Assembly (NCBI GenBank): GCA_035628595.1
Contig: DASPJN010000254.1
Span: forward strand, 9,011 to 73,010
From: Chryseosolibacter sp035628595
GTDB lineage: Bacteria > Bacteroidota > Bacteroidia > Cytophagales > Cyclobacteriaceae
DNA length: 64,000 nt
Direction: 5' to 3'
Under the pieces are notes generated by a model, which worked only from the letters and a program-made list of their open reading frames with translations, had not been told where the DNA came from and did no database searches. Positions 26,819 to 34,684 of this stretch are shown here, one piece after another; the stretch's first letter is position 1; every line of letters begins with the position of its first letter. The position numbers and the translations under genes were made by a program.

Positions 26819-28253
26819 GAGCTTGGGGCAATTTGCATTCATTGCAATTGCCCTATTTTTCTTCTCTTGTGAAGATGATACAATCCAGGGTTACAAAACC
26901 AATCCAAAGTTTAAGGTTTCCTACCAGGAATTTATTCTTCCGAGCAGCGTTATGTTGCTCGACTCCATCCGGACTTCTAACTACCATTTCGCCTCCGAAA
27001 GTAACCGACTACTCGTCGGCCAGTATACGGACCCTGTTTTTGGCACTGTAAAAGCAACTTTTTACAGCCAGATTTATCCGGTAAGTCCGATAGGTGTTCC
27101 TAAAAGCAGTGTTTATGATTCTGCAACGCTGGACTTAGGATTTGATCTTTATACATATGGCGGGTACAGCGTAAATTCACAGACAATCGGCATCTATAAA
27201 CTGACGGAAAATCTTTATGATGTCAACAAAGTCGATTATACTAACGAAAGTACGGTAGAGACAGCCGCAACACATCTGGCTAGCAAGATGTTTACGGTTA
27301 TTGCCCAACAGTTCGATCAGTATGTCGAACAGGATAAGGATACCACGATTATATTAAGTATAAAATTGCCGGTAGCCTTTGGCGGAGAGATCTTCAATGT
27401 TATTAAAGATTACTCTACAGGAGGGAGTGACTCTGCAGTCTTTGCGAGCCGTGACGAATTTTTAGCCCGCTTTAAAGGTTTGGCTTTTAAATCGGAAATT
27501 GGAGACAAGATCATAGGCTTTAATCCTGCCGCGTCGGCAACACGCCTTAAACTCCATTATCATACTTCCTCCGATACCACTGACTACTTGTTATCCTTTG
27601 CTAATCAGATCAGTTTTACTCAAATAGATTTTGACAGGTCTGGGTCACCGTTAGCCACAGTCGCTAATAAATACACCGAATATCTTAATGAAGATCCGTT
27701 TAGGTATATACAATCCGGCTCTGGAATGGTAACAAAGGTCGACTTAAAGCCATTTCTTGACTTTGCGGATGCGAACGAGGATATCTTATTAAATGGAGTT
27801 GAAGTTGTAGTTGAGGATGTCGCACCTTCTGTTCTGGCACCTCCAGCTTCATTGGCATTAAGGGCAATCGATCCTTTATCTAACAGGTTGAAGAAATATT
27901 CTGCGAATAGTCCGCAGGACATCGAGGATCTTGTGGCGTACGGTGGTTACTTTCTGCCAGATTTTCCGAGCAACATCACCAGCTCAGCAATTCAGATTGA
28001 ACGTGATAGCGCGTTTTATGTTGTCAATGACGCAGGTGGCTCTTCTGTCATGAGTTATGATGAATCGGAAGGTTTGTATAGCGGTTTCGTTACCAGCTTT
28101 TTTCAACAATTGACTTACAACGATGGCCGTAGTCGTCCGAGGTATTTTGTTCTTTATCCAACGTCACCTTCAGGCGCAAAGTCGGTAAATCGGGCTGTGT
28201 TTCCTGCTGATAAAATTAAGCTCAGAATCTATTATACAACCCCTCTTCAATAA
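26802..28253 (+). CDS. DUF4270 domain lipoprotein
   Basis: The ATG at 26802 yields a 483-residue protein with a lipoprotein signal peptide and lipobox FFFSC (Cys23). The rest is a beta-rich exported domain typical of DUF4270, with the early VLLDSIRTSNY-like segment (MLLDSIRTSNY) and the LVGQYTDPVFG segment that marks the family. Its role is unknown; the family is confined to Bacteroidota and is likely at the outer membrane. Overlap with the preceding gene by 17 bp means coupled translation. glmS follows after three bases. Confidence 0.82.
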   Translation: MNLWAKSLGQFAFIAIALFFFSCEDDTIQGYKTNPKFKVSYQEFILPSSVMLLDSIRTSNYHFASESNRLLVGQYTDPVFGTVKATFYSQIYPVSPIGVPKSSVYDSATLDLGFDLYTYGGYSVNSQTIGIYKLTENLYDVNKVDYTNESTVETAATHLASKMFTVIAQQFDQYVEQDKDTTIILSIKLPVAFGGEIFNVIKDYSTGGSDSAVFASRDEFLARFKGLAFKSEIGDKIIGFNPAASATRLKLHYHTSSDTTDYLLSFANQISFTQIDFDRSGSPLATVANKYTEYLNEDPFRYIQSGSGMVTKVDLKPFLDFADANEDILLNGVEVVVEDVAPSVLAPPASLALRAIDPLSNRLKKYSANSPQDIEDLVAYGGYFLPDFPSNITSSAIQIERDSAFYVVNDAGGSSVMSYDESEGLYSGFVTSFFQQLTYNDGRSRPRYFVLYPTSPSGAKSVNRAVFPADKIKLRIYYTTPLQ

Positions 28254-28256
28254 ATT

Positions 28257-30092
28257 ATGTGTGGAATCGTTGCTTATGTTGGGCATAGACAAGCCCAGGA
28301 AGTTATTATCAAAGGACTAAAGCGCCTGGAGTACCGAGGGTATGACAGTGCTGGCATTGCTCTTTTGGATAACGGATTGAACATCTATAAGAAAAAAGGG
28401 AAAGTTTCAGACCTCGAAGCCACTTTGAGTGGCAAAAAACTCGATAGTCATATAGGAATCGGGCATACGCGTTGGGCGACTCATGGCGAACCGAATGACG
28501 TAAATGCTCACCCGCATTATTCATCCACGGGCAAGCTTGCCATTATTCACAATGGTATCATTGAAAACTATAGTTCGCTGAAGCAAGAGTTGTTGAACAA
28601 GGGTCACGAATTTCTTTCGGAAACTGACACCGAGGTCTTCATTCACTTTATCGAAGACATCAAAGAAAAGGAAGGATGTGCACTTGATGAAGCTGTCAGG
28701 CTCGCATTGACTAAGGTCGTCGGCGCTTATGCGATTGTTATCATTTCGCTTGAAGACCCGGATTTACTTGTAGCCGCTCGCAAAGGAAGCCCCTTGGTTG
28801 TCGGTGTTGGTAAAGATGAATTCTTTCTTGCTTCTGACGCGACACCAATTGTTGAGTACACAAATGAGGTGGTGTATTTAAATGACCAGGAAATCGCCGT
28901 CATCAATAATGGCCAGCTGAGCATACGCAACACGGCAAACCTTCCACTGACACCTTACATTCAGACAGTGGACCTCGAACTTGAAGCAATCGAGAAAGGT
29001 GGCTACGAGCATTTTATGCTGAAAGAAATTTTCGAGCAGCCGCGTTCCATCAGCGATTGCATGCGCGGCCGACTAGACTCACAATCCGGAAGACTGATTC
29101 TTGGAGGGCTTCGTGAATATTTAAATAAGCTTGTTAATGCTGATCGCATTCTCATTGTAGCGTGTGGTACATCGTGGCACGCAGGATTGGTGGCCGAATA
29201 CTTCTTCGAAGAATTCTGCCGCACACCGGTCGAAGTGGAGTACGCGTCGGAGTTCAGATATCGCAATCCCGTGATTCGTGAAGGTGATGTTGTCATTGCA
29301 ATTTCTCAATCGGGAGAAACTGCCGATACCCTCGCCGCTATTGAACTTGCGAAATCAAAAGGTGCAATTATTTTTGGTGTTTGTAATGTTGTCGGCTCTT
29401 CTATTCCACGCACAACCCACGCAGGCGCCTATACGCATGCTGGTCCTGAAATAGGCGTGGCAAGCACAAAAGCATTTACAGCGCAGCTTACGGTGTTGAC
29501 GATGATTGCGTTGATCGTGGCTCAGAAAAAAGGTACAATTAGCGAACAGAAGTATCACGAGCTTCTTGTTGAGATGGAGCAAATTCCATCCAAAGTCGAA
29601 AGGGCTTTAAAGCTTAATGAACAGATTGAAGAGATTGCAGCCGAATTCAAAGATTCTCGTAACTTCCTTTACCTGGGACGCGGTTATAACTTTCCGGTTG
29701 CGCTGGAAGGTGCGTTGAAGCTTAAAGAGATTTCCTACATCCATGCGGAGGGATACCCTGCTGCGGAAATGAAACATGGCCCGATTGCGCTCATCGATCG
29801 TGAAATGCCTGTAGTTTTTATTGCCACGAAGGATAGCTCTTACGAAAAGATCGTATCGAACATCCAGGAAGTTCGCGCGCGCAAAGGCAGGGTAATCTCC
29901 ATTGTAACAGAAGGTGATGCGCTTATTCCGAAGATGTCTGAGTTTACAATAGAAGTTCCTGAAGTACACGAAGCTTTGATGCCGATGGTCTCCGTGATTC
30001 CATTGCAACTCTTGTCTTATCACATCGCAGTAATGCGCGGGTGTAACGTTGACCAGCCAAGGAACCTGGCAAAGTCAGTAACAGTAGAATAA
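28257..30092 (+). CDS. glmS: Glutamine-fructose-6-phosphate aminotransferase (isomerising)
   Basis: Makes glucosamine-6-phosphate, the entry to UDP-GlcNAc, from fructose-6-phosphate and glutamine. The 611-residue protein has the Ntn-type glutaminase domain with catalytic Cys2 (MCGIVAYVG), HTRWATHG and HNGIIENY, then two SIS sugar-isomerase domains with CGTSWHAG, SQSGETADT and the C-terminal AKSVTVE. Length equals that of E. coli GlmS. It ends the operon; the terminator at 30096 follows directly. No glmS ribozyme or other leader element is seen because the gap to the preceding gene is three bases. Confidence 0.97.
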   Translation: MCGIVAYVGHRQAQEVIIKGLKRLEYRGYDSAGIALLDNGLNIYKKKGKVSDLEATLSGKKLDSHIGIGHTRWATHGEPNDVNAHPHYSSTGKLAIIHNGIIENYSSLKQELLNKGHEFLSETDTEVFIHFIEDIKEKEGCALDEAVRLALTKVVGAYAIVIISLEDPDLLVAARKGSPLVVGVGKDEFFLASDATPIVEYTNEVVYLNDQEIAVINNGQLSIRNTANLPLTPYIQTVDLELEAIEKGGYEHFMLKEIFEQPRSISDCMRGRLDSQSGRLILGGLREYLNKLVNADRILIVACGTSWHAGLVAEYFFEEFCRTPVEVEYASEFRYRNPVIREGDVVIAISQSGETADTLAAIELAKSKGAIIFGVCNVVGSSIPRTTHAGAYTHAGPEIGVASTKAFTAQLTVLTMIALIVAQKKGTISEQKYHELLVEMEQIPSKVERALKLNEQIEEIAAEFKDSRNFLYLGRGYNFPVALEGALKLKEISYIHAEGYPAAEMKHGPIALIDREMPVVFIATKDSSYEKIVSNIQEVRARKGRVISIVTEGDALIPKMSEFTIEVPEVHEALMPMVSVIPLQLLSYHIAVMRGCNVDQPRNLAKSVTVE

Positions 30093-30095
30093 TAT

Positions 30096-30120
30096 AAGGG
30101 ACCGCGCGGTCCCTTTTTTT
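30096..30120 (+). terminator. Intrinsic terminator after glmS
   Basis: AAGGGACCGC and GCGGTCCCTT form a 10-bp perfect palindromic stem (30096-30115) followed by a run of T. It is four bases after the glmS stop and is a strong terminator. Confidence 0.9.
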
Positions 30121-30129
30121 TCTTCTTTA

Positions 30130-30609
30130 TCAGCGCTGCGTGGCCGGTTTCTTGATGATCTTCTTTTCAATGAACCCTTCAGATACTTTCAGCATCAGAA
30201 CAATCACGATCTTGAAGAGGATGCTATAGCCAGCGTTGTCGCCGAACATCGTGATCACTGGTTCAACGAAATATTCTTCAAGAACGAAAAGAACGATGGC
30301 GATAAAATAGATGATGGCATAAGCGCTTCGTCCAGCCTGGGCTTTTGTCAACTCATTGAGCGTCGTCTGGAGTTTGTTATTCTTTTCGAAAAGCTCTTTG
30401 TTGGTGCGATGAAGTTTTCGTTCGAGGCGACCACTGATCCACGTAAGAAACCTCGTTTGCTCTAAAAGGTGTTTGTATTTATGTGTGAGGCGCTCGAGTG
30501 CAACTTTTGTGTCATGATGGGAATAGTCATTCGAAACGATATCACGGTAGTCATTCAGGATCTTAATTTCGTTCTTAAATAACTTCTCCTCACGAGTCAT
30601 TTTGCTCAT
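30130..30609 (-). CDS. Coiled-coil membrane protein, unknown
   Basis: A 159-residue protein with a charged coiled-coil N-terminal part (about 5-92, with KLHRTNKELFEKNNKLQ) and two C-terminal helices near 96-113 and 124-140, ending in a basic tail. No family recognised. It is transcribed on the minus strand toward the glmS terminator. Its predicted -7 box lies inside an 8-bp inverted repeat at 30619-30655, which could be an operator. Confidence 0.65.
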   Translation of the reverse strand: MSKMTREEKLFKNEIKILNDYRDIVSNDYSHHDTKVALERLTHKYKHLLEQTRFLTWISGRLERKLHRTNKELFEKNNKLQTTLNELTKAQAGRSAYAIIYFIAIVLFVLEEYFVEPVITMFGDNAGYSILFKIVIVLMLKVSEGFIEKKIIKKPATQR

Positions 30610-30618
30610 AGGTACAAG

Positions 30619-30655
30619 GTTGGTTGGCTAAACAAATATAAAATAAACAACCAAC
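30619..30655. repeat. Inverted repeat bracketing the -7 box of the 30609 gene
   Basis: GTTGGTTG (30619-30626) and CAACCAAC (30648-30655) are perfect complements with a 21-bp spacer. Between them CAAATATA (30633-30640) reads TATATTTG on the minus strand, a full -7 match for the gene starting at 30609. An operator placed across a promoter would look like this. Confidence 0.5.
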
Positions 30656-30712
30656 AGCGCCTCTTATCTTTCTTGCTGAAGTGTGGTAAATATTACGCGG
30701 TAAGGAGAACAA

Positions 30713-31378
30713 TTAACCTGCCGTTTTCAGGTACTCTTTTTTCAGGAGTGGGCAGATTTTGTATCGTTCGTCACGCGTGTCGTCATAAACAGCCTCGAGA
30801 AGCTCATAGACGTGATGTACACCGATTCTCTGAGACCATTCGAAAGGCCCGAAAGGATAATTGGTACCAAGCTTCATGGCCATATCGATATCTTCACGCG
30901 ATGCGGTGCCTTCCTGTACTGTATAATAAGCTTCGTTGATGATCATACAAACAACGCGCGGTGTAACGAGGCCGACACGATCATCAACAATCATCACTTG
31001 CGTTCCCAGGTTTTCCGCAATTTTTCGTAGTTCGGGCTCATCCGTTTCTTGCCAGCAAGCGCATTCAATAAAAGCGCGGTTAATAAATGTTGGCAGCCCG
31101 TTGAAGCCGAAGACACTTCCCGTTGGCTTCTTTCCGGATAAATGGATCAATTCACTTAAGGAGATCTTGGCAGTGTTTAAAAAGGCAGGAACAGAATTGA
31201 CATAGCGTTGAAATTGGTCAGGCCGCTCCTCGATCAGGAAATCAAAAATCAAATCTGTTTTTTCGCCAACTTTTTCCGCATGACGATGGTCATTGACGAG
31301 TACGTAAGCGTGATTGTCGCCCAATTTTGCCTTTAACTCTACTGCGTGAAGTTCATTCCCAATAACCAGAATACGCAT
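30713..31378 (-). CDS. 3-hydroxyacyl-CoA dehydrogenase-like protein with degenerate Rossmann part
   Basis: The 221-residue protein ends in a clear 3HCDH C-terminal domain: FGFNGLPTF, DDRVGLVTPRVVCMIINEA, then GTNYPFGPFEWSQRIG. The N-terminal 75 residues stand where the NAD-binding Rossmann domain should be, but the domain is short and the GxGxxG loop reads IGNELHA, so NAD binding is doubtful. Full-length enzymes have about 280-300 residues. It may be a dimerising or substrate-binding relative, not an active dehydrogenase. Transcribed divergently from the RidA gene. Confidence 0.75.
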   Translation of the reverse strand: MRILVIGNELHAVELKAKLGDNHAYVLVNDHRHAEKVGEKTDLIFDFLIEERPDQFQRYVNSVPAFLNTAKISLSELIHLSGKKPTGSVFGFNGLPTFINRAFIECACWQETDEPELRKIAENLGTQVMIVDDRVGLVTPRVVCMIINEAYYTVQEGTASREDIDMAMKLGTNYPFGPFEWSQRIGVHHVYELLEAVYDDTRDERYKICPLLKKEYLKTAG

Positions 31379-31402
31379 ACTGCAATGTCTCGTTTCAAAT
31401 GT

Positions 31403-31410
31403 TAATTTTG
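31403..31410 (+). promoter_or_regulatory. Candidate -7 element for the RidA gene
   Basis: TAATTTTG matches TAnnTTTG completely and lies 31 bp before the ATG at 31442. No clear -33 element. Confidence 0.35.
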
Positions 31411-31441
31411 CTTCGAATTTATCGTAAACATAACTAAAATC

Positions 31442-31822
31442 ATGTCTAAAATTGTAGTTAACTCCGACAAGGCGCCAGAACCGATCGGCCCTTACAGCCA
31501 GGCAATTAAAGCTGGTAACATGTTATTTGTGAGCGGCCAGATTGCAATTGATCGCGCAACCGGCAACCTGACTACCGGTGATATATTGTCAGAAACGAAA
31601 CAGGTGATGCAGAACATTAATCATATTCTGCAAGCTGCAGGTTTCGGATTTGAGCATGTTGTGAAGACTTCCATTTTTCTAACGGACATGAACAATTTTC
31701 CAAAGGTAAATGAAGTGTACGGAAGCTTCGTAGCGGCGAATCCGCCAGCACGCGAAACTGTGGAGGTGAGCGGCCTGCCAAAGGGCGTGAATGTTGAGAT
31801 CTCCTGCATAGCGGTGAAATAG
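31442..31822 (+). CDS. RidA family enamine/imine deaminase
   Basis: A 126-residue YjgF/RidA protein that hydrolyses reactive 2-aminoacrylate formed by PLP enzymes. The signature PIGPYSQAIKAGNMLFVSGQ near residue 16, and NPPARETVEV with the Arg that binds the substrate carboxylate near residue 104 are intact, as is the C-terminal VEISCIAV. Trimeric cytoplasmic enzyme in the family. It is 47 bp ahead of gltX. Confidence 0.93.
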   Translation: MSKIVVNSDKAPEPIGPYSQAIKAGNMLFVSGQIAIDRATGNLTTGDILSETKQVMQNINHILQAAGFGFEHVVKTSIFLTDMNNFPKVNEVYGSFVAANPPARETVEVSGLPKGVNVEISCIAVK

Positions 31823-31844
31823 CTACGCATCATTCGCGTTAATT

Positions 31845-31852
31845 TTACATTT
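31845..31852 (+). promoter_or_regulatory. Candidate -7 element for gltX
   Basis: TACATTTG matches TAnnTTTG and is 17 bp before the gltX ATG at 31870, so the leader would be about 10 nt. Confidence 0.35.
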
Positions 31853-31869
31853 GCATCTTGAACCAAATC

Positions 31870-33411
31870 ATGAGTCAACAAAAAGTACGCGTACGATTCG
31901 CGCCAAGTCCTACCGGAGCATTGCATATAGGTGGTGTGCGCACAGCACTTTATAATTATTTATTGGCGCGTCAGTCAGGAGGAACAATGATTCTCCGAAT
32001 TGAAGACACAGATCAGAATCGCTTCGTGCCAGGCGCGGAAGAGTACATCATTGAATCTCTTCGATGGGTGGGAATTACAATCGATGAGGGCATAGGTGTT
32101 GGTGGTCCTCATGCTCCCTACCGACAGTCGGAACGAAAAGACATCTATAAAAAATACGCGCGGCAACTAATTGCAGACGGCCACGCATACTATGCTTTCG
32201 ATACGGAAGCGGAATTGAATCAAATGCGCGAAAGCCTTAAGAGTGCCGGCGTTGCAACGCCGCAATACAACAGCATCACCCGCGTACAAATGCGGAATTC
32301 TTTGACATTGCTCGAGGAGGAAACGCAGCGATTAATTTCTACTGGTGTACCTTATGTCATTCGCCTGAAAGTTCCTCGCAAGGAGGACGTCAGATTGAAT
32401 GATCTGATACGCGGCTGGGTAATGGTTCATTCTTCACAAATTGATGACAAGGTGCTGATGAAATCGGACGGCATGCCGACATATCATCTTGCCAATGTAG
32501 TCGATGATTACCTGATGGAAATCACACACGTGATCAGAGGAGAAGAGTGGCTGCCGTCTGCACCATTGCATGTGCTGTTATATAAATTTCTGGGATGGGA
32601 ACACCGGATGCCGCAGTTTGCACACCTTCCGTTACTACTTAAACCCGATGGGAACGGTAAGCTTAGTAAACGCGATGCAGATCAACTTGGCTTCCCGATA
32701 TTTCCGCTCACATGGAAGGATCCAAATACAGGTGAAGTCGCTGCTGGATACCGTGAGTCCGGATATTTACCTGAGGCTTTAATAAACTTTCTCGCCTTCC
32801 TTGGCTGGAACCCCGGCACGACACAAGAAATTTTTTCAATGCACGAGTTGATTCGTGATTTCTCGATTGAAAGAATCGGGAAGGCCGGAACGCGTTTCGA
32901 TATTCTGAAAGCGCAATGGTACAATCAGCATTATCTACGTTCCAAAAGCGACGAACAGCTTGCAACTTTCCTCCTTGCATCTCTTGCGGAGGAAAATATT
33001 CAATGTTCGATGGAAACAGCCTTAAAGATCGGTGCCTTAATGCGCGATCGCATCACTTTTCCGAATGACATCTGGCAACAGGCTCAATATCTTTTCACAC
33101 GACCAACGCAGTTTGACGAAGCCGTCGTCGCAAAAAAATGGAATGACGATGTTGTGAAAGTACTGACGTCTTTTATTGATCAGTTGACAGATCTACAGCC
33201 AGAGAATGCGGAGGCTTATAAAGCTACACTGGAGAAAGTGACGAAGGACCTTGGCATTGGAAGCGGCAAAATTATGCAGGCGCTTCGTGTGGCTGTTACT
33301 GGCGCTGCCGGGGGGCCAGATTTAATGATTATCATGGAAATTCTTGGTAAAAATGAGGTGATTGAAAGAATTAGCTTTGCTTTGAAAACCCTCAAGGTGA
33401 AAACTGCGTAA
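31870..33411 (+). CDS. gltX: Glutamyl-tRNA synthetase
   Basis: Charges tRNA-Glu. The ATG at 31870 was preferred over the TTG at 31858 because family proteins begin a few residues before RVRFAPSPTG. The class I HIGH motif is HIGG at residues 19-22 and the KMSKS motif is KLSKR near residue 264. At 513 residues it has normal length, with the usual C-terminal anticodon-binding region. It may also be non-discriminating if the organism uses GatCAB; that cannot be judged here. Confidence 0.96.
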   Translation: MSQQKVRVRFAPSPTGALHIGGVRTALYNYLLARQSGGTMILRIEDTDQNRFVPGAEEYIIESLRWVGITIDEGIGVGGPHAPYRQSERKDIYKKYARQLIADGHAYYAFDTEAELNQMRESLKSAGVATPQYNSITRVQMRNSLTLLEEETQRLISTGVPYVIRLKVPRKEDVRLNDLIRGWVMVHSSQIDDKVLMKSDGMPTYHLANVVDDYLMEITHVIRGEEWLPSAPLHVLLYKFLGWEHRMPQFAHLPLLLKPDGNGKLSKRDADQLGFPIFPLTWKDPNTGEVAAGYRESGYLPEALINFLAFLGWNPGTTQEIFSMHELIRDFSIERIGKAGTRFDILKAQWYNQHYLRSKSDEQLATFLLASLAEENIQCSMETALKIGALMRDRITFPNDIWQQAQYLFTRPTQFDEAVVAKKWNDDVVKVLTSFIDQLTDLQPENAEAYKATLEKVTKDLGIGSGKIMQALRVAVTGAAGGPDLMIIMEILGKNEVIERISFALKTLKVKTA

Positions 33412-33456
33412 ATAATATATATCGTAGTATTAACCTGCGACTGTAAATAAGCAGCT

Positions 33457-33675
33457 ATGAAAAACGAGGAGGAGCCAAAAAAAGAAAATAAAGCGAAACC
33501 AAAAGTTCACAAAGAGTTGCATGGTTTCGATGTGTCAATAGATTCTTTCGGAGAAATAAGGTCAAATATGGACATTGAAAAGATCAATGATTTCCTGAAC
33601 AAGAATGTAGACGACAAGAAACTTGCTGAACGTGAAGACTATGATGAGATGAAGAAAAAAGACAAGAAGAAATAA
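33457..33675 (+). CDS. Small charged conserved-looking protein, unknown
   Basis: A 72-residue, lysine- and glutamate-rich protein with a central ordered-looking part, HKELHGFDVSIDSFGEIRSN (about 20-39), followed by a short helix DIEKINDFLN and a basic tail. There is no signal or membrane segment. It stands 45 bp after gltX and directly before a good terminator, which supports a real expressed gene. The central segment looks like a conserved small-protein family in this phylum but I cannot name it. Confidence 0.6.
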   Translation: MKNEEEPKKENKAKPKVHKELHGFDVSIDSFGEIRSNMDIEKINDFLNKNVDDKKLAEREDYDEMKKKDKKK

Positions 33676-33695
33676 CATAAAATAGCAGAGTATAT

Positions 33696-33730
33696 AGCCT
33701 GAAAGCCGCGTGGCTCTTCAGGCTTCTTTT
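33696..33730 (+). terminator. Intrinsic terminator after the gltX-small protein unit
   Basis: AGCCTGAA (33696-33703) pairs with TTCAGGCT (33717-33724), and AGCC pairs with GGCT inside it with one bulged C, giving a 12-bp stem over GCGT; TCTTTTT follows. It ends the unit before the AIM24 gene. Confidence 0.8.
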
Positions 33731-33754
33731 TGTGACACAAACCTTAGAACCCAA

Positions 33755-34528
33755 ATGGCATCATCACACGCTATCGATTATCAGATTAAAGGAGAAAGCA
33801 TTCAGATTGTAGAAGTTGAATTGGATCCAATGGAAACGGTCATTGCCGAGGCGGGCGCAATGTTGTTTATGGAAGATGGAATAACCTTCGAATCCAAAAT
33901 GAGCGATGGATCAAACCCAAGCCAGGGTTTGTTCGACAAGCTGTTATCGGCAGGCACACGCATTCTCACAGGCGAATCGTTGTTCATGACCCACTTCACC
34001 AACCGCGGGAACAGAAAAGCGAAAGTAGGGTTTTCGGCGCCCTATCCCGGAACAATCATTCCGATGAACCTTTCAGCTTTTCCGTCACGCGATGTGATCG
34101 TTCAAAAGGATGGTTTTCTCTGTGCTGCATACGGAACAAAAGTTTCGATCACTTTCAACCGTAAAATTGGTTCAGGACTTGTGGGCGGTGAGGGCTTTAT
34201 CTTGCAAAAATTGCAGGGCGATGGCCTTGCATTTGTGCATGCAGGTGGAACGGTGATCGAGCGAACGTTGAACAATGAAACGCTTCGAGTTGACACCGGT
34301 TGTGTTGTTGCGTTTGAATCACATATTGACTTCGACGTGCAGGCTGCCGGCGGACTACGATCAATGATCTTCGGCGGCGAGGGAATGTTTCTGGCTACGC
34401 TTAGAGGCTCTGGTCGTGTGTGGTTGCAATCAATGCCGATAAGAAAACTCGTTCAGGCGCTGGCGCCCTACGGAAGGAACAGCAGTAAAGAAGGAAGCTC
34501 CGTTCTTGGAGGTCTTTTTGAAAATTAA
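33755..34528 (+). CDS. AIM24/TIGR00266 family protein
   Basis: A 257-residue all-beta protein starting at the ATG at 33755; an upstream in-frame TTG at 33710 would run into the terminator stem. It has the family features EAGAMLFMEDGI, GGEGFILQKLQGDG, RVDTGCVVAF and GGEGMFLATLRG (glycine-rich turns of the AIM24 beta-barrel). Mitochondrial AIM24 affects inner-membrane organisation; the role in bacteria is unknown. A structured-looking intergenic region follows at 34531-34589. Confidence 0.85.
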   Translation: MASSHAIDYQIKGESIQIVEVELDPMETVIAEAGAMLFMEDGITFESKMSDGSNPSQGLFDKLLSAGTRILTGESLFMTHFTNRGNRKAKVGFSAPYPGTIIPMNLSAFPSRDVIVQKDGFLCAAYGTKVSITFNRKIGSGLVGGEGFILQKLQGDGLAFVHAGGTVIERTLNNETLRVDTGCVVAFESHIDFDVQAAGGLRSMIFGGEGMFLATLRGSGRVWLQSMPIRKLVQALAPYGRNSSKEGSSVLGGLFEN

Positions 34529-34530
34529 TC

Positions 34531-34589
34531 CGGTAAATGGGGCAACAGCAGCAGCGTTACGCGCAAGGCATTTACCGCGGGCTGCTGTT
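34531..34589 (+). other. Two interleaved 9-bp inverted repeats, possible RNA pseudoknot
   Basis: CGGTAAATG (34531-34539) is the exact complement of CATTTACCG (34569-34577). AACAGCAGC (34544-34552) is the exact complement of GCTGCTGTT (34581-34589). The arms alternate (1a-2a-1b-2b), which is the order of an H-type pseudoknot or of two mutually exclusive hairpins. Connecting segments are 4, 16 and 3 nt. No T-run follows, so it is not a terminator. It starts two bases after the AIM24 stop and ends 95 bp before the next gene. Confidence 0.55.
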
Positions 34590-34671
34590 AAAACCCTCAT
34601 TGACGAAAGTGGACGCTCCTGTTGACTTCAAAACATTCGTTTGCATATGGCCGGTGGATGTAAAATCTCAT

Positions 34672-34679
34672 TATTTTTG
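34672..34679 (+). promoter_or_regulatory. Candidate -7 element very close to the 34685 start
   Basis: TATTTTTG matches TAnnTTTG and ends five bases before the ATG at 34685, so a transcript from here would be nearly leaderless. The nearest TTTG (34640-34643) is 28 bp upstream, longer than usual spacing. Confidence 0.35.
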
Positions 34680-34684
34680 CGCCC

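Noticed and set aside
28250..28300. glmS ribozyme
   Set aside because: Only three bases separate glmS from the preceding gene; there is no room and the ribozyme is typical of Firmicutes.
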